From Aselliscus stoliczkanus (Eukaryota; Chordata; Mammalia; Chiroptera; Hipposideridae): a DNA stretch of 64,000 nucleotides. Within the stretch, counting starts at the first letter, position 1. Every line of letters starts with the position of its first letter. This document shows, in pieces, positions 34,909-46,556 of the stretch. The notes below the pieces were generated by a model. It was not told the DNA's origin, ran no database searches, and worked only from the letters and a program-made list of their open reading frames with translations. Location of the stretch: positions 105,724,852 to 105,788,851 of the forward strand of contig CM066728.1 in NCBI GenBank assembly GCA_033961575.1. The letters are read 5' to 3'. Made by a program: the position numbers and the translations under genes.

Positions 34909-35470
34909 GCAAGGTGTGACCAAACAACATGGTAAATATTTAAATTGAAAAAAATATATATTACAGTAAAAGACACATGGCCATTAATCCCCCTCAAATT
35001 ACTCCTCCTCTGTTTGAACACACTTATCCCATCATCCTTGCCACTGTCTGAAGCAGTTCTGGAAGTCCTCTTTTGTGAGTGTCTTTAGTTGTGCTGTTGT
35101 GGCTGCCTTGATGTCCTGACGATTCAAAACATTTTCCTTTCATGATCATTTTGACTTCGGGGAAGAGCTGGAAGTCACACGGCGCCAGATCTGGTGAATA
35201 AGGTGGATAAGGGCATATCGTAATGTTTTTATTTGAGCGAAATTGTCATATCAGAAGCGATATGTGACATGGTGTATTATTGTCATGATGGATGATGAAG
35301 TAAAGACACTCAGGAAAGAGGACTTCCAGAACTGCTTCAGAAAGTGACAAGAACGATGGGATAAGCATGTTTGAAGTGAAGGGGAGTATTTTGAAGTGGA
35401 TAAATGGCAATGAATCTTTTACTGTAATAATTTTTTTTAACATTTACTGTATTTTTTATCACAACTCATA
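34909..35470 (-). mobile_element. Foldback mariner transposon with inverted transposase 3' ends
   Basis: The minus strand encodes a broken mariner transposase tail. 'HHDN' lies near 35275, with the second catalytic Asp. 'YSPDLAPCDFQLF' lies near 35165-35205, with the third (mariner DDD/34D signature). A C-terminus ends in 'MMG' and a stop near 35020. The plus strand at 35300-35365 repeats that same C-terminus in inverted form, also ending in MG and a stop. The outer ends match as inverted repeats ('gtgtgaccaaacaacat' against the complement of 'atttttatcacaactca'). The 5' half of the transposase is absent, so the element cannot mobilise itself. Confidence 0.85.
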
Positions 35471-35500
35471 TATAGGGTTGCTATCCTAAGACATCTCCTC

Positions 35501-35503
<3 letters not shown>

Positions 35504-35543
<40 letters not shown>
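35504..35543. repeat. (GA)n microsatellite
   Basis: About 40 bp of GA repeat, some 35 bp beyond the foldback mariner. Confidence 0.95.
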
Positions 35544-35546
<3 letters not shown>

Positions 35547-35977
35547 AATGTTGGCTCTGGAATGTGAACAAACAGGTTGTAGAGAGAAGAGGAGAAGGTC
35601 TCTAACCTGGAATGTAAGCAAAGAGCTCCAGGGCAATACAAAATCTTTAACTTCTAAGGCATGTTTTCTAGTCCATCATCCTTTAACCTTCCTTGCTGGC
35701 CAGTAACTTTTGCTCAGAAAGCCTTGACTATGCTAAAAAATGAAAGGATTCGTGGACAATACTTTCCCAGCAGAATGCCTCCTATATTGCCACCAGCTGC
35801 TGGCCATGACTGCAAACACTGTAAGGTATTAAGGTAGCATCACCTTCCTGCCACAAAGATGATTCCAGCTTCTACTTTTGCCCACATTTAGCCGGTTTAA
35901 ATTAAGTTATTTCCTGATGTAAGGAAGGGTTTTGAGCTCTAATCTGCTACCACACAGGCACAGAACTAACATGGCCA
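35544..35977. other. Intergenic spacer, nothing recognised
   Basis: No gene or named repeat is seen. Confidence 0.5.
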
Positions 35978-36165
35978 CCGTCTTAGTTTGGGCTGCTATC
36001 ACAAATTACCATCGTCAGGGTGGCTAAAACAATAAAGATTTATTTCTCACAGTCCTTTAGGCTGCAAGTCCAAGGTCAGGGTGCCAGCACGGTTTTTTCT
36101 TGGTTTATAAGAGAGCCCTCTTCCTGGTTTATATATGGCAATCTTCTCACTGTGTCTGGTATATT
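35978..36165 (-). mobile_element. MLT1-type LTR fragment, antisense
   Basis: 'cttagtttgggctgctatca', 'caaattaccatcgtcagggt' and 'atttatttctcacagtcctt' are the reverse of an MLT1 3' end. The rest of the LTR is missing. Confidence 0.72.
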
Positions 36166-37597
36166 GTGCATTAAGCAAATTCACTCAAAATTTAAAATCT
36201 AGACTGAAAACATTTTAATTAATTAGGGAAATCAAGTTTATGACAACATTTAATCCAGAAATACATTTAATATATGTTTCTAAATAAAAGGCCTTTGAAT
36301 TGTCTATTGTTAATTTTTGCTAGGACCTAGAACAAATTTTAGCCATAAAGAAAAGAGGACTGAGTTAAATAAGCACAATTTGGATGAATATTCCTGATTT
36401 AGAGCAACAGCTGCTGTACATTTATCTATTAAAGTTGAAATTAAATTTTTTTGCAGGACATTTGCATATTGATAGTAAAACAGCATAGATAAATGAGATT
36501 AATTTATGCTTTATAAATCATATGGAAAGTGTGCAAATTATGAAACTTGAATTTAATAGATACATATCAACCTGAAAACAGATCTCTTAAAAACTGCTAG
36601 TACAAATTCATGAATTTCAGTAATAATATTAAAACTAATTAAAATTGATTTAGGAGAGTTTAATTGTGTTAAGTCAGGAATTCCAGGGGAGAACATAGAA
36701 TTGTGAGGGGGAGACAATGAGGGAGAAACAGAGACCAGAGGACTTGAATTTAGGTGGCAGCTGAGAGTGGCAGTGCCTAGAGTCAGAACTATAGTGACTG
36801 TGGGGTTCCAGTTGGTGTCAGAGAGCTGATAAGCGTAACAGGCTGTAATTGGTGCCTACTTTACATGTCCAAGGACACTAAGGTTCCCCAACCGCCAGGC
36901 AGGGGGGGAAATCAGATTAGCTGGTGTTCCTCTGTAAACACAATTAGCAGCAACTCGCAGTAGCTCGGGATCCGGTCTTCCCTTGAAGACACTGGAAGGA
37001 AATATCCATAAACAGATCCAGTGAAGTGGGAAGCAGTCTGTTCCATTAACACTAAAGTCCCCAAGCACAGGGAGCAGCCAGGATGGGCCTGGTATAGGGG
37101 ATCATCACTGTCCATGACCTACAGTGCCCCAAGCTGGCATTGTTCATGCCATTGTTTCAAGGGAAGACCCCATGTTTCTCTCCCCTGAGTCCCATTTTGT
37201 TAATGGAGGACCATTATGCTCATCTCATGAAATCTGTTTGGAGGCTTTCTGTTGTCTTTCAGTTCTTCGCCTTGCTTCTCTGGCATGTCCAGCCTGATAT
37301 TAGGCTTTCTGTGCCTTCGTTGGCAGTCAGCAGCTGACAGTATAAAGCATAGTAAAGCCACTTACAAACTATTAAGAAGCCACCTTTTATGGCGACAGCT
37401 ATCCCTTCCATGACCATAGAAATCCATTTCACAGAATTATGCTGCTCAGTGTTTTCCATTCTTTTTGTCTCGAAGTGTTCTGCAAAATAATTTATTATAT
37501 GTCCTGTAAAAATAAAGATGGACAAGTCCTAAGGAAGTCTCCTGGACTTCTACAATTTCAGGGACTGTGTTACAAAAAGAGAAAGGAGCCTTGATAT

Positions 37598-37600
<3 letters not shown>
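36166..37600. other. AT-rich intergenic DNA, no recognised feature
   Basis: Overlapping short frames on both strands around 36850-37340 have no recognisable domain. Confidence 0.5.

Positions 37601-37648
<48 letters not shown>
37601..37648. repeat. (GT)n microsatellite
   Basis: About 48 bp of uninterrupted GT. Confidence 0.95.
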
Positions 37649-37650
<2 letters not shown>

Positions 37651-38479
37651 CTGGAAAGCACAGGCGCTCAAGTAACCTATATAGATAAGCCCTTGCTTGG
37701 GGATCACTAAATGCTCTGCGACCAGGGCCATTTAGTATAGTGCAAGAGACACTGTAATGACACCTGAGAGTATCATGATATCTGAGTGCATTAACATTTA
37801 TATTATTGCTCTGAGGTACCAGAGACAGGTTTAACTGTGTTTCCCAGGATCTGCTTAATAAAAAAGAGAAACATTTTACATAAAGTTTTGAATGTTTTTC
37901 AGAATCTTGACATATATCACAAACTAACCACTAAAACTGTTATGATGATGTGCATTGTATTAGCATTTCTCCATTCTACCAAACCCTGAATATTGTAGGT
38001 GAAGGAGACTTAGCAAAATTGATCGGGGACTATTGGCATTGCAAAGCTGCTGAAATTATGTCCATGACTACTAACCTTATTCCTATGACTACATTTTTCA
38101 TATTTTATGTATTTTACATATTTGTATTTAAGTATTATAAATATTGCATAACCACATGCAGTAATTTTAAGGTTAAATCAAGATACAGCTTATTTATAAA
38201 TTAAAAAGAATAAAATAGCAAACATCCATTTGCCCATCAACCAGTTTAGGTATTGGGACCTGAAAAGGCCCCGTTGTCCCCCCACTTGGGACATTTTCAC
38301 TCCTGGAGGTACATACAACTCTCCTAGGGCACCATTCAGGAAGTCACTTACCATATGACCAACCTCCATACATGCTTCATTCCTCAAATTCATATCCCCC
38401 TGACATGTCTGTGAAAGCATAAGCTTCTTCCCCTACTCTCCTTCCAAAATTTTATCCTTTTCAGCCTGATAAATGGCAC
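37649..38479. other. AT-rich intergenic DNA, no recognised feature
   Basis: No gene or named repeat is seen up to the start of the L1 block. Confidence 0.5.
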
Positions 38480-40310
38480 ATCATTCATTCAGTCCTAATC
38501 TTTTTATCATTATGAAATGCCCCTCTTTATTTAAATTTTCTTTGTCTTGAAGTGTATTTTATCTGATATTAATATAAACACTCTAGCATTTTTTTTGGCT
38601 TATTTTTGCCTGTTAGACTTTCTTCCTTTCTTTACTTTCAATATATTTGTGCATTTGTATTCAGCCTCTAGTAGGTTACATACAGTAGGATCTTCCTTGT
38701 TATCCAATCTGTTAATATCTGTCAATAGATTATTTAAATGATTAACATTTAACATTATTAATAAGGCTGGATTTAGATCTACCATGTTTTTGTTTGTCCC
38801 TACTTTTTTTTTTTAGATTTTATTGGGGAATTGGGGGAGGGGAACAGCGTTGGGGAAGGGGAACAGACAAGTTGCTGTCTTTTTGTTCTTCAGTCTAGTT
38901 GTGGAGGACGTTGCTTCACTGGCCCATGTTGGTATCGTCATGGTGCTCTTCCTGGATGAGGCAGATGGGTCACCAGCCTCTGGATGTCGCTCACGGCGGC
39001 TATTGGCAGCTCATGCTGGCTGCCAGCCACTCACACTGGCTGCCGGCCACTCACTGTAGCCTATGGCAGCCCACTGCAGCAGGGGCTGCAGCCCACTCCA
39101 TCACCGGGGCTCACACAGCCCAGCTCCAGGTGGAGCTGTTGTTAACTGTAGAGGGCAGTGTCACTGGCCCTCATATGTGGGATCTGAACTGGGGCCGCCA
39201 GCATCCCAAAACCAGCTCTTAACCAATGCGCCACTCGGCCGGCCCCAATGTTTGTCCCTACTTTTGTTATGTTTTTGTTTGTCCCTACTTTTTATTTTAT
39301 CTGTTTTGCCTTGTCCGCCTTGCTTTGGATTACTTGAATGTTTTCAATATTCGATTTTAATTTGTCTACTGCTTCTGTAGCAGTATCTCCTTGTATTATC
39401 TTTATTATATGTTGCTAAGGGAATAATGCACCACTTCAGTGAAGATATAGAAGCAGCTACATAAGTACCTTTACCTTACTGCCAACTGACGTATCTGTTA
39501 TAGTTGCTAAATGTGTTATATCTAAGTATATCAAAAACCACACCAGAAAAATGTTACATTTTTTATTGTTAACAGTTTTATATACTGTATGTAACCACAC
39601 CTTAAGAGGAGAATATAATCTTTTATATTTATCTATGTATAGTCTATTCCTGTTGCTCTTCCTTACTCTCTAAAGTTCCAAGTTTTCCTCTGGTATCATT
39701 GGCTATCATCTAAAGAACCTCCTTTAGCTTTTCTGTTAGAGCAAGATGTTACAATTAATTCTATTTGTTTCCTTTCATTTGAAGATATCTTTGTTTTGCC
39801 ATCATGCCTGAAGGATATTTTCAATGGATTTCAAATTCTGGGTTGATTTTCTTTTCTTTCTGTGTTTTAAAGATTTGGCTCCATTGTTTTATGCTTTCAT
39901 AACCATTACTGAGAATTCTGTGATTTTCCCAATTATTCTTTTCCTGTGTATAATGTGTTGTTTTTCTCTATCTGCTTTTAAGAGTTTTCCTAATCATTAG
40001 TGTTCAGCAAATTTTTATAAGCCCCTTTCCTTCTTTCCTTGTGTGGTTATTTTTCCTTTGTCTTTCCGTACCTAATGTCTTTTTCTTTTTTTAAATGTAT
40101 TCTAAACATAATATCTTGAGGAGGTACTGGGTCATGTTATTTTTCCTCAAAAGCATTGAGTTTTGTGTTGGGAGACAATAAAGTACTAATGGATTCCATT
40201 GATCTGTCAGGACCTGGCTTTAGGTTTTCCTCAAAAAGGTCTATTACAGGTTTTCCCTTTACTTCTAAGATGTAGCCCTCAGTCCTAAAGCGTAGCTAGC
40301 CTTACTTTTT
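38480..40310 (-). mobile_element. Old L1 (L1M-type) ORF2 block, antisense, interrupted by a SINE
   Basis: Antisense ORF2 landmarks appear in order: 'attttatctgatattaatat', 'ctctagcatttttt', 'gttatccaatctgttaatat', 'ggatttagatctaccatgtt' and, past the SINE, 'atttcaaattctgggttgat' and 'ctctatctgcttttaagagt'. No open frame survives. The long SINE at 38804-39246 sits inside it. Confidence 0.8.
38804..39246 (-). mobile_element. tRNA-derived SINE, long form (copy 6, antisense)
   Basis: In the plus strand it starts with poly-T and 'agattttattggggaattgg', the complement of the long-form 3' end. It runs through the GC-rich body and ends 'ccactcggccggcccc', the complement of the tRNA-like head. A 17-bp target duplication, 'tgtttgtccctactttt', lies at 38791-38807 and 39249-39265. 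A further similar phrase occurs at 39275-39291. The forward frames across it (38823-39380) are spurious. Confidence 0.9.
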
Positions 40311-40312
40311 GA

Positions 40313-40688
40313 ATGGGCTTGTTAGGGTTGCGATAACGAAACCACACAGACTTGGTAGCTAAAAACCCAGAAACGTATGTTCTCACAGTTCTGGAGGCTG
40401 GAATTCCGAGATTAAGATGTCAGCAGGTTGGGTTTCGCTAAGGCCTCTCCTTGGCTTGCAGGCTGCTGCCTTCTCGCTGTGGCCTCACATGGACTTCTCT
40501 CTGTGTGTGCACATAACTGGCGTCTCTTCCTCTTCTTGTAAGGACACCAGTCCTACTTGAATAGGCCCTTCCTTATGACCTTGTTTGACAGTAATTACCT
40601 CTTTAAAGGTCCTAACTTTAAATACAGTCACACTGAAGGTTAGGGTTTCAACTTATGAATTTTGAGGAAGCACGATTCAGTCCATGCA
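40313..40688 (-). mobile_element. MLT1-type LTR, antisense
   Basis: 'cttgttagggttgcgataac', 'tctcacagttctggaggctg', 'aaggacaccagtcctacttg' and the end 'cacgattcagtccatgca' follow the full antisense MLT1 order. It lies between two antisense L1 blocks. Confidence 0.85.
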
Positions 40689-41165
40689 CTCTTATCAGAT
40701 GGCCTTTCTTTGACTTGTTTATGGTGGTTCAACTCTCTGGTTAGGCTTGGTCACTAGTCTCCAGAGTACTGGACAGGTCCCAGAATCTCTGCACAGCTCA
40801 TGGCTTCCCAGCAGCTGCTGTCTACCTAGCTTCTTGGAGTCTCGTTCCCCTCTCAAGGAAGATCTGTATGGAAGCTTCTAGATTTTCTTCTCCATAACCC
40901 CTCCCTTTTCAGTTCCCTGTCTCCTAAATCATAGCCACCTTAGTAACTCCACACTCCGATCAATCTCTGCCTTCTCTGTCCAGTGAATCTACCTGTCTTG
41001 CTTGTGTTCTGTATAAATGCACCACACCCCAGAATATTTTCCTAGGAAGAGAATCTTATATAAGCAGGGCAGCCTTTGCATGCCTCCTCTCTGTGAACGA
41101 TAGCAGCCTCACATTGGCTGCTGTCCAGTGCCTACAACTTGTGGCGGTTATATATTTTGTACATG
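40689..41165. other. Spacer between LTR and L1 fragment, nothing recognised
   Basis: No gene or named repeat is seen. Confidence 0.45.
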
Positions 41166-41900
41166 ACATAACGGATTTTATAGATGCTATAAACACTGCT
41201 TTAGCTGCATCTCATAGGTTTTGATATACATATGTTTTCTTTTATGTGAAAATAATTCAACTTTCTGAAGAAGATTTGTATTGAAGGAGTATAGATTAAG
41301 TCCTAACAGGAAGAAGTTTTTTTGGAGTTGTTTTCTAAATCTTATTAGTTATTAATTTCAGACTTAATTTCACTGTTGTCTGAGAATATATTCTGAATGA
41401 TTCCAATCATTTCAAACTTGTGACTTGCTTTGTAGTCCAGTATATGGTTGATTTTGTCAAATGTTACATGTGCACTTGATAATATTTTTTGCATAATAGG
41501 TTAAATAAAGTTTATTACTGAAATTAATTTCAGTTATTCTATTTTTAAGTTCTTGAATTCCCAGCAGATTCTTTCACATAAATTTCAATTTTTTAGTGAA
41601 TTTCTTCATTTTTCCATGCTTTTATCCCTTATCTTTCTTTTCCTATATTCCCATATTCTCTTGTACATATTGATCAGTTATTATAAATATCTTGCCTGCT
41701 AATGAATATCTGGATCACCTATGGGTCTATTTCTATTATATATTTGTTGATTTGTAATTGGACATTTGTTCCTATTCTCACATAATAAATGTTAATGAAT
41801 GCTGGATGTTATATATTAAATAATTGTGGAAGTTTGCCTGAGAGAGTTCGCTCTTTTCTCTGTTAGCAGATAGGTGAACTGGTCACCTCTAATCCAAACA
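41166..41900 (-). mobile_element. Second old L1 fragment, antisense
   Basis: 'actgctttagctgcatctca', 'ttcactgttgtctgagaata', 'gtagtccagtatatggttga' and 'tgttacatgtgcacttgata' match the antisense ORF2 middle. This part lies upstream, in the antisense reading, of the segment at 38480-40310, so the order is wrong for one continuous element. It is a separate copy or a rearranged one. Confidence 0.75.
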
Positions 41901-42589
41901 GGGACTTAGCTGAATTCAGCTGAGGTGATAGTACTAATAAATGCCCATCTCCTTCTGATTTCCCCGCTCTCAGAAAGCAACATCCTAGGTATTTGAACTG
42001 AGAACCTGATGTGTTTCCCAAGACCACCATCTCAGGAAAGTCCTGAGTACAAAGGCTTTTCTCTTATGCACAGCAAGACTGTTAAACATATAATCTGATT
42101 TTCAGAGACTTTTGCTTAACTTTTTAGTCCTGTACAGCTTCAGAAATTAGGAAAAGTTTTGAAGGGAAAACCAGCCATTTCTCACCGTCAGTTCTGTTTC
42201 TCCTTTCTCACCGGCCTCTTGATCAGGTTTTAACTTGAAGCCCTTTGAGACCAGCAAAACCTATACTGGCATCTGTGTCTCAAGCATCGGCCCTCTGCCC
42301 AGGGAAAGTCTCAAAATGCAGCCTCTTTCGTTGCATCCAGAATAGAGCCATTTCCTAGGGAAAAAGCAGATTTACATCATTAGCTCAATTTCCACATTGT
42401 CCCGTGTGTGACCTTGGCTCCACTGGTCCTTTTGTGCATCAGTGGATTCTAATACTTCAGAGAAATATTTTTGTTTTTTTATTCAAGAATTCTAATTAAT
42501 TTCAGTAGAAACATTGGGCTACCCCCAAGTGATTTCATCTTTCCTGGAAATAGAAGTTTGGTTTATTTTTCAACTGAGGTGTTTATCAT
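41901..42589. other. Intergenic DNA, no recognised feature
   Basis: No gene is seen. Composition is moderately AT-rich. Confidence 0.5.
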
Positions 42590-42910
42590 TTCAAACAATT
42601 TGAGAACACAATCTTAATGAAGCTTTACTGTCATTGGAGAAATCATGGAATAACAACAAAAATGTATAAATAGAAAATTGGCTATACTGAGAAGTACCTA
42701 ACTTTAGAATAGGAATGTGTAGTCATAAAAAAATGGAATGGGAAAATTACAGAAATAGAACTTTAACTGAATGAGAGGATATACATTATGGACTACCATT
42801 AAACCAAAATATTTTAGGTCTGGGTCCTGAGAATATGATTTTTTTCCATAATTTTATGAATTTTCTAATTTATTTGTGATGAGAATCTTTTTGATAATAA
42901 GCAAAAGAAA
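42590..42910 (+). mobile_element. Old L1 (L1M-type) 3' end, sense
   Basis: 'aaatagaaaattggctatac' and, further on, 'tattttaggtctgggtcctg' and 'aattttatgaattttctaat' resemble the L1M 3' UTR order, ending in A-rich text. Diverged. Confidence 0.6.
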
Positions 42911-43489
42911 ATGTTCAACAAAATAGTTACACAAACTTAATGTTCAATTATTTGGGAATTTCATCCAGAAGTTCTTATCCTTGACAATTCTTCAAGGATG
43001 AAACATTTATGTAAAATGAAATGAATTTGACCCATTAAATATAAAATCTAACTGTAACATATTCTCCATATCCAGACAAAATCTTAGAGAATATGGGAAC
43101 TGTTTGATAATGTTATCAACAGATAAACTAAAGTGATAAATTATATGGGACCACCAACTAAAGCAGATAAAGGTATCATATGCCATCATGAAATGTAACA
43201 AATAGGGAAGCCACTTGCCTCTGGTCTACATGCTATGCATTTTTAACTTCCTGGAAATTCAGTGAAAGCAATAAGCACAACCAGTTTATATAATGAAGAT
43301 CAGTGTCAACTCTCATCATTAATCTGCAAGATATCTTTATCTGCACGTGGAAGAAATTTAGTTAATGCTTATTAGGAAGAAATGAATATGAAAAGTATTC
43401 ATGGACAAGGTGGCATTGTCTGTGTTTTGATGACTCAATATGTGCAGCCAGATAAGTGTGCTTTGGTATCAGGGCTACACCAGCAGAAG
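42911..43489. other. AT-rich spacer, nothing recognised
   Basis: A minus-strand frame of 64 codons has no recognisable domain. Confidence 0.5.
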
Positions 43490-43690
43490 TAAAGGGGCAT
43501 TTTCATGCCATCACTAATATTAGCCATAATTTATTAGCTGCTCACTGTGTGCCAGATGTAGTGCCATTTGTTTTCCATTGATTGATTCATTCACTTAATT
43601 CTCACAACAATGTAAGAGGCAAGGTGTTGCTTATTTTACAGGTAATAAAACAGGAGCTTTGAGGATTTTAATGGGTAAATTGATTTCAGA
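43490..43690 (+). repeat. MIR SINE, sense
   Basis: 'ctgctcactgtgtgccagat', 'cacttaattctcacaacaat', 'gtaagaggcaagg' and 'ttattttacaggtaataaaa' are the MIR core in order. A clear match though old. Confidence 0.85.
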
Positions 43691-44025
43691 ATGGGCACTG
43701 TTTACAACCTTGAGAGTAACACTGGAATGGGCGGAAAATATGAGGGAGGCCAGTGATTGAAAATGAGTTATTCTTTTTGGGAAATAGTGTAAAAATCATT
43801 GAGTGATGTAGGGTGGATTCATTCTGTGAGACTTTGAACATGACTTCATTTCCTGGTTAGTGACAAAAATCTCACTATCTTCTAATACATGTGATTTGGG
43901 GGCTATATTCATGTATTCACTTCACTGAATTAAAAAAAAAATTAATAGAAAATATATTGCAATGGAAATACAAATGAAACAGCTGTAGTAAGCAGAGGGG
44001 AGAAACTATAGAACATATATATCAG
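43691..44025. other. Spacer, nothing recognised
   Basis: No gene or named repeat is seen. Confidence 0.5.
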
Positions 44026-44470
44026 AGATTACATTTGGCTGCACATACCAGAAACCAGCTATAATGGCTTAACCAAATAAAGGTTAATCCCACTCCCATA
44101 ATAAGAAGCTCAGGAGGACAAGTCCCAAGCTGGTGCACTGGTTCCCTGGAAATCTCAGAATCTTGGGCTGTTTCTCTCTTAGTCTATGGCTCTCATTTGC
44201 ATGGACAATTCACAGTTGCAATGTGGTGGGTCCGAGTCCAGCCTGCAGTCTGCAATCCAACTGTAGGACACAGGAAGGAACAAGCAGCATTGGAAGCCCC
44301 TCTCTCACACAAACTGCTCTCTGAACACTCATCAGACTCTCATGTTTGTGTTACTGACCCATTGCATGTAACAGCAATGGAGGCGGGGAAGTGTGGTTTT
44401 ATAGGTGGTCACAGGATGCTCTGAACAAAATGTGGGTTCTGTACCAAAGGAAGGTGGGGAGGATAGGTAC
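44026..44470. repeat. Probable old interspersed repeat, class uncertain
   Basis: The phrasing ('ataccagaaaccagctataa', then 'tggcttaacc', later 'gtgtggttttataggtggtc' and 'ggtactgggaaagcagccag') looks like an ancient mammal-wide repeat that I could not name. The two overlapping forward frames here are unlikely to be genes. Confidence 0.4.
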
Positions 44471-46424
44471 TGGGAAAGCAGCCAGCAGTGATTTGGGCTT
44501 GATCAGAATATTTGAGCTTAATCAGAAGAGTGAACTGAAAAAGTAGAGGATACGTGAATCTACAAGGCCATATCAAAGTTCTAAAGCAAGACACCATTGT
44601 AAGAGGGTGATATGGACGAATATTTAGGATTTAGGGAAAAGGGCGAATCTGAGGCTATAAGACTGAAGAAAACTCAGCTTGATTTTTAGATTCTTCCTAT
44701 GCATGCAGGCCAGTTTGGCATCTGCATAGGTGATACATCAGTTGTTAGTTTTATAGGCTACTTGGGTCAGTGATGGAGTACAAACTTGTACATGAATACA
44801 GCTTGCCTTCCTGGAGATCCAGGATACATAGATATAGATGCTATTAATTTTCTTAAGTGAATCATGTAGGCATTTCATGCTCAAACCTATTGAAACCCAA
44901 GGCCCCATTTTTACAACAAATGTTGTGTAATGCTCACTTTGCTATCTTGGAAAGAAATTCACAGATGTGAACTTATTTTCTAAGGATCTACACAATACTG
45001 CAATACAAATATAAAGAATAAGAGGAGTCACTTAAAATAGTGTTTCTTTCTGTAAACGCTTGGTCACAATGAGGCTAGAAGAGTTCACCAAATACTCAGA
45101 TACTTGCCCCTATATGTAACATCACCCCAAGGTCATGGCTATACGAATAGACTGATACAGGTGTGTTCTTTTGATGGGTTATATACTATTGGTGACGTTA
45201 CTCTTAATTTTATGAACAAACCTTGGTCAGTTTCTGAACAATGTTAAATCTTTTTATAGTCTATACCTTAGTGACATTCCTGCAAAATTCAATGTATATG
45301 AAAACTGTGCAAAATTGCTCCTTACTTATATGTAAAATAGAATAATGTTGTGGGCTGAGATACTTGTGAACAAGTTCTCAATACCCATGGGGGATCTGTG
45401 GGACCCTGGACAGTTGTGAAGGATAAAGGCACTTCTTCCTGTGAGATTGTCCCATATAACACAGAATGTTTAGAATGTGTGGCTTCTGACCAGTAAATCC
45501 TAGTGACAATAAGAAAATACCTTCTCAAAATGTCTAAAATACCTCCTGAAGAGGAAGTAATGCTTTCCTTAAGAACCATTGACCTAGATGTTTGGTGCAA
45601 AAACCAAAATTTACTTGAGGGAATTTTTATACTAAATCAACTCTGCTTTATTATTTAACAAGAAAATCTGGATGGAGCTTGATGAACCTATCTCGTTTCA
45701 CTCTTTGGATCTCATTTTATGCAATTGCTCCCTCCTATTCTTGTCTGTCGATATCAAGACAGTCAATTTGGGGGGTCAATTCCTTTATCCTCTAGAAGCC
45801 CATTAAATCTATAAGCATTGCTGATCAATCAGAGTATAGAGTTTCTCTTCCTGCCAATGCCTATTATTAAGATTCTGTGCCAAGCTTTACACTTCATTAT
45901 GTGATGTCTTCTTTATGTGTATATGTAATTTGTCAATCCTGTGGACCTAGACTTCTGACCTACTGTCCAGTTCTGACAATGATGCTGAAACGTCTCTATG
46001 CCTGACCAGCCTACATGGAAGTGAGACGTCTTAGTACCAGGGTGTGACTTTGGATTCATGTCGGGGGCCTTCACTACAGACCCCACTGCTCTCTGATTCC
46101 TTCATTGAGTCAACTCCTGGTTGCACTGCAACTCCAAGAACCTCAGCCACTACCGACCACACTCTCTGTATCCCTCTCCATGCTTTGCTTCAGTACTTTC
46201 GATACTATTTCTTCACCATGCTCCCTATGTCCTGGCATAAAAAAACCCAAAAGACTTTGAAGGGGAAAAAAACAATGAGAAACCATGAAAGGGAAGGACT
46301 TAAATAAAAGAATCATCAGCACCCTAGGTGATTAGAAGGAAATGAGAATATGAGTGTGGTTTCCTCCGCAATGTGTTCCCTTTTGTTCCATCACCCTAGA
46401 ACCCCAACTGACAATTGAACTCCA
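44471..46424. other. Intergenic DNA, no recognised feature
   Basis: Frames of 87-92 codons occur (45322-45600 minus, 46044-46307 plus) without recognisable domains or neighbours. Confidence 0.5.
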
Positions 46425-46556
46425 CGAGAATAGGGATATTGTCTTCTACTCTATTGCTCACTATTGATTCCCCAAATTTTGCCCGGTGTCTGAACCACCA
46501 TAGAAGCTCAATAAACATTTGCTGATGAATGAGTGAATGAATAAATGAATGATACT
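46425..46556 (+). mobile_element. L2-type LINE 3' end
   Basis: 'ctccacgagaatagggatat', 'tgtcttctactctattgctc', 'agaagctcaataaacatttg' and the 'gaatgaataaatgaatg' tail are the typical L2 3' end. Confidence 0.82.
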
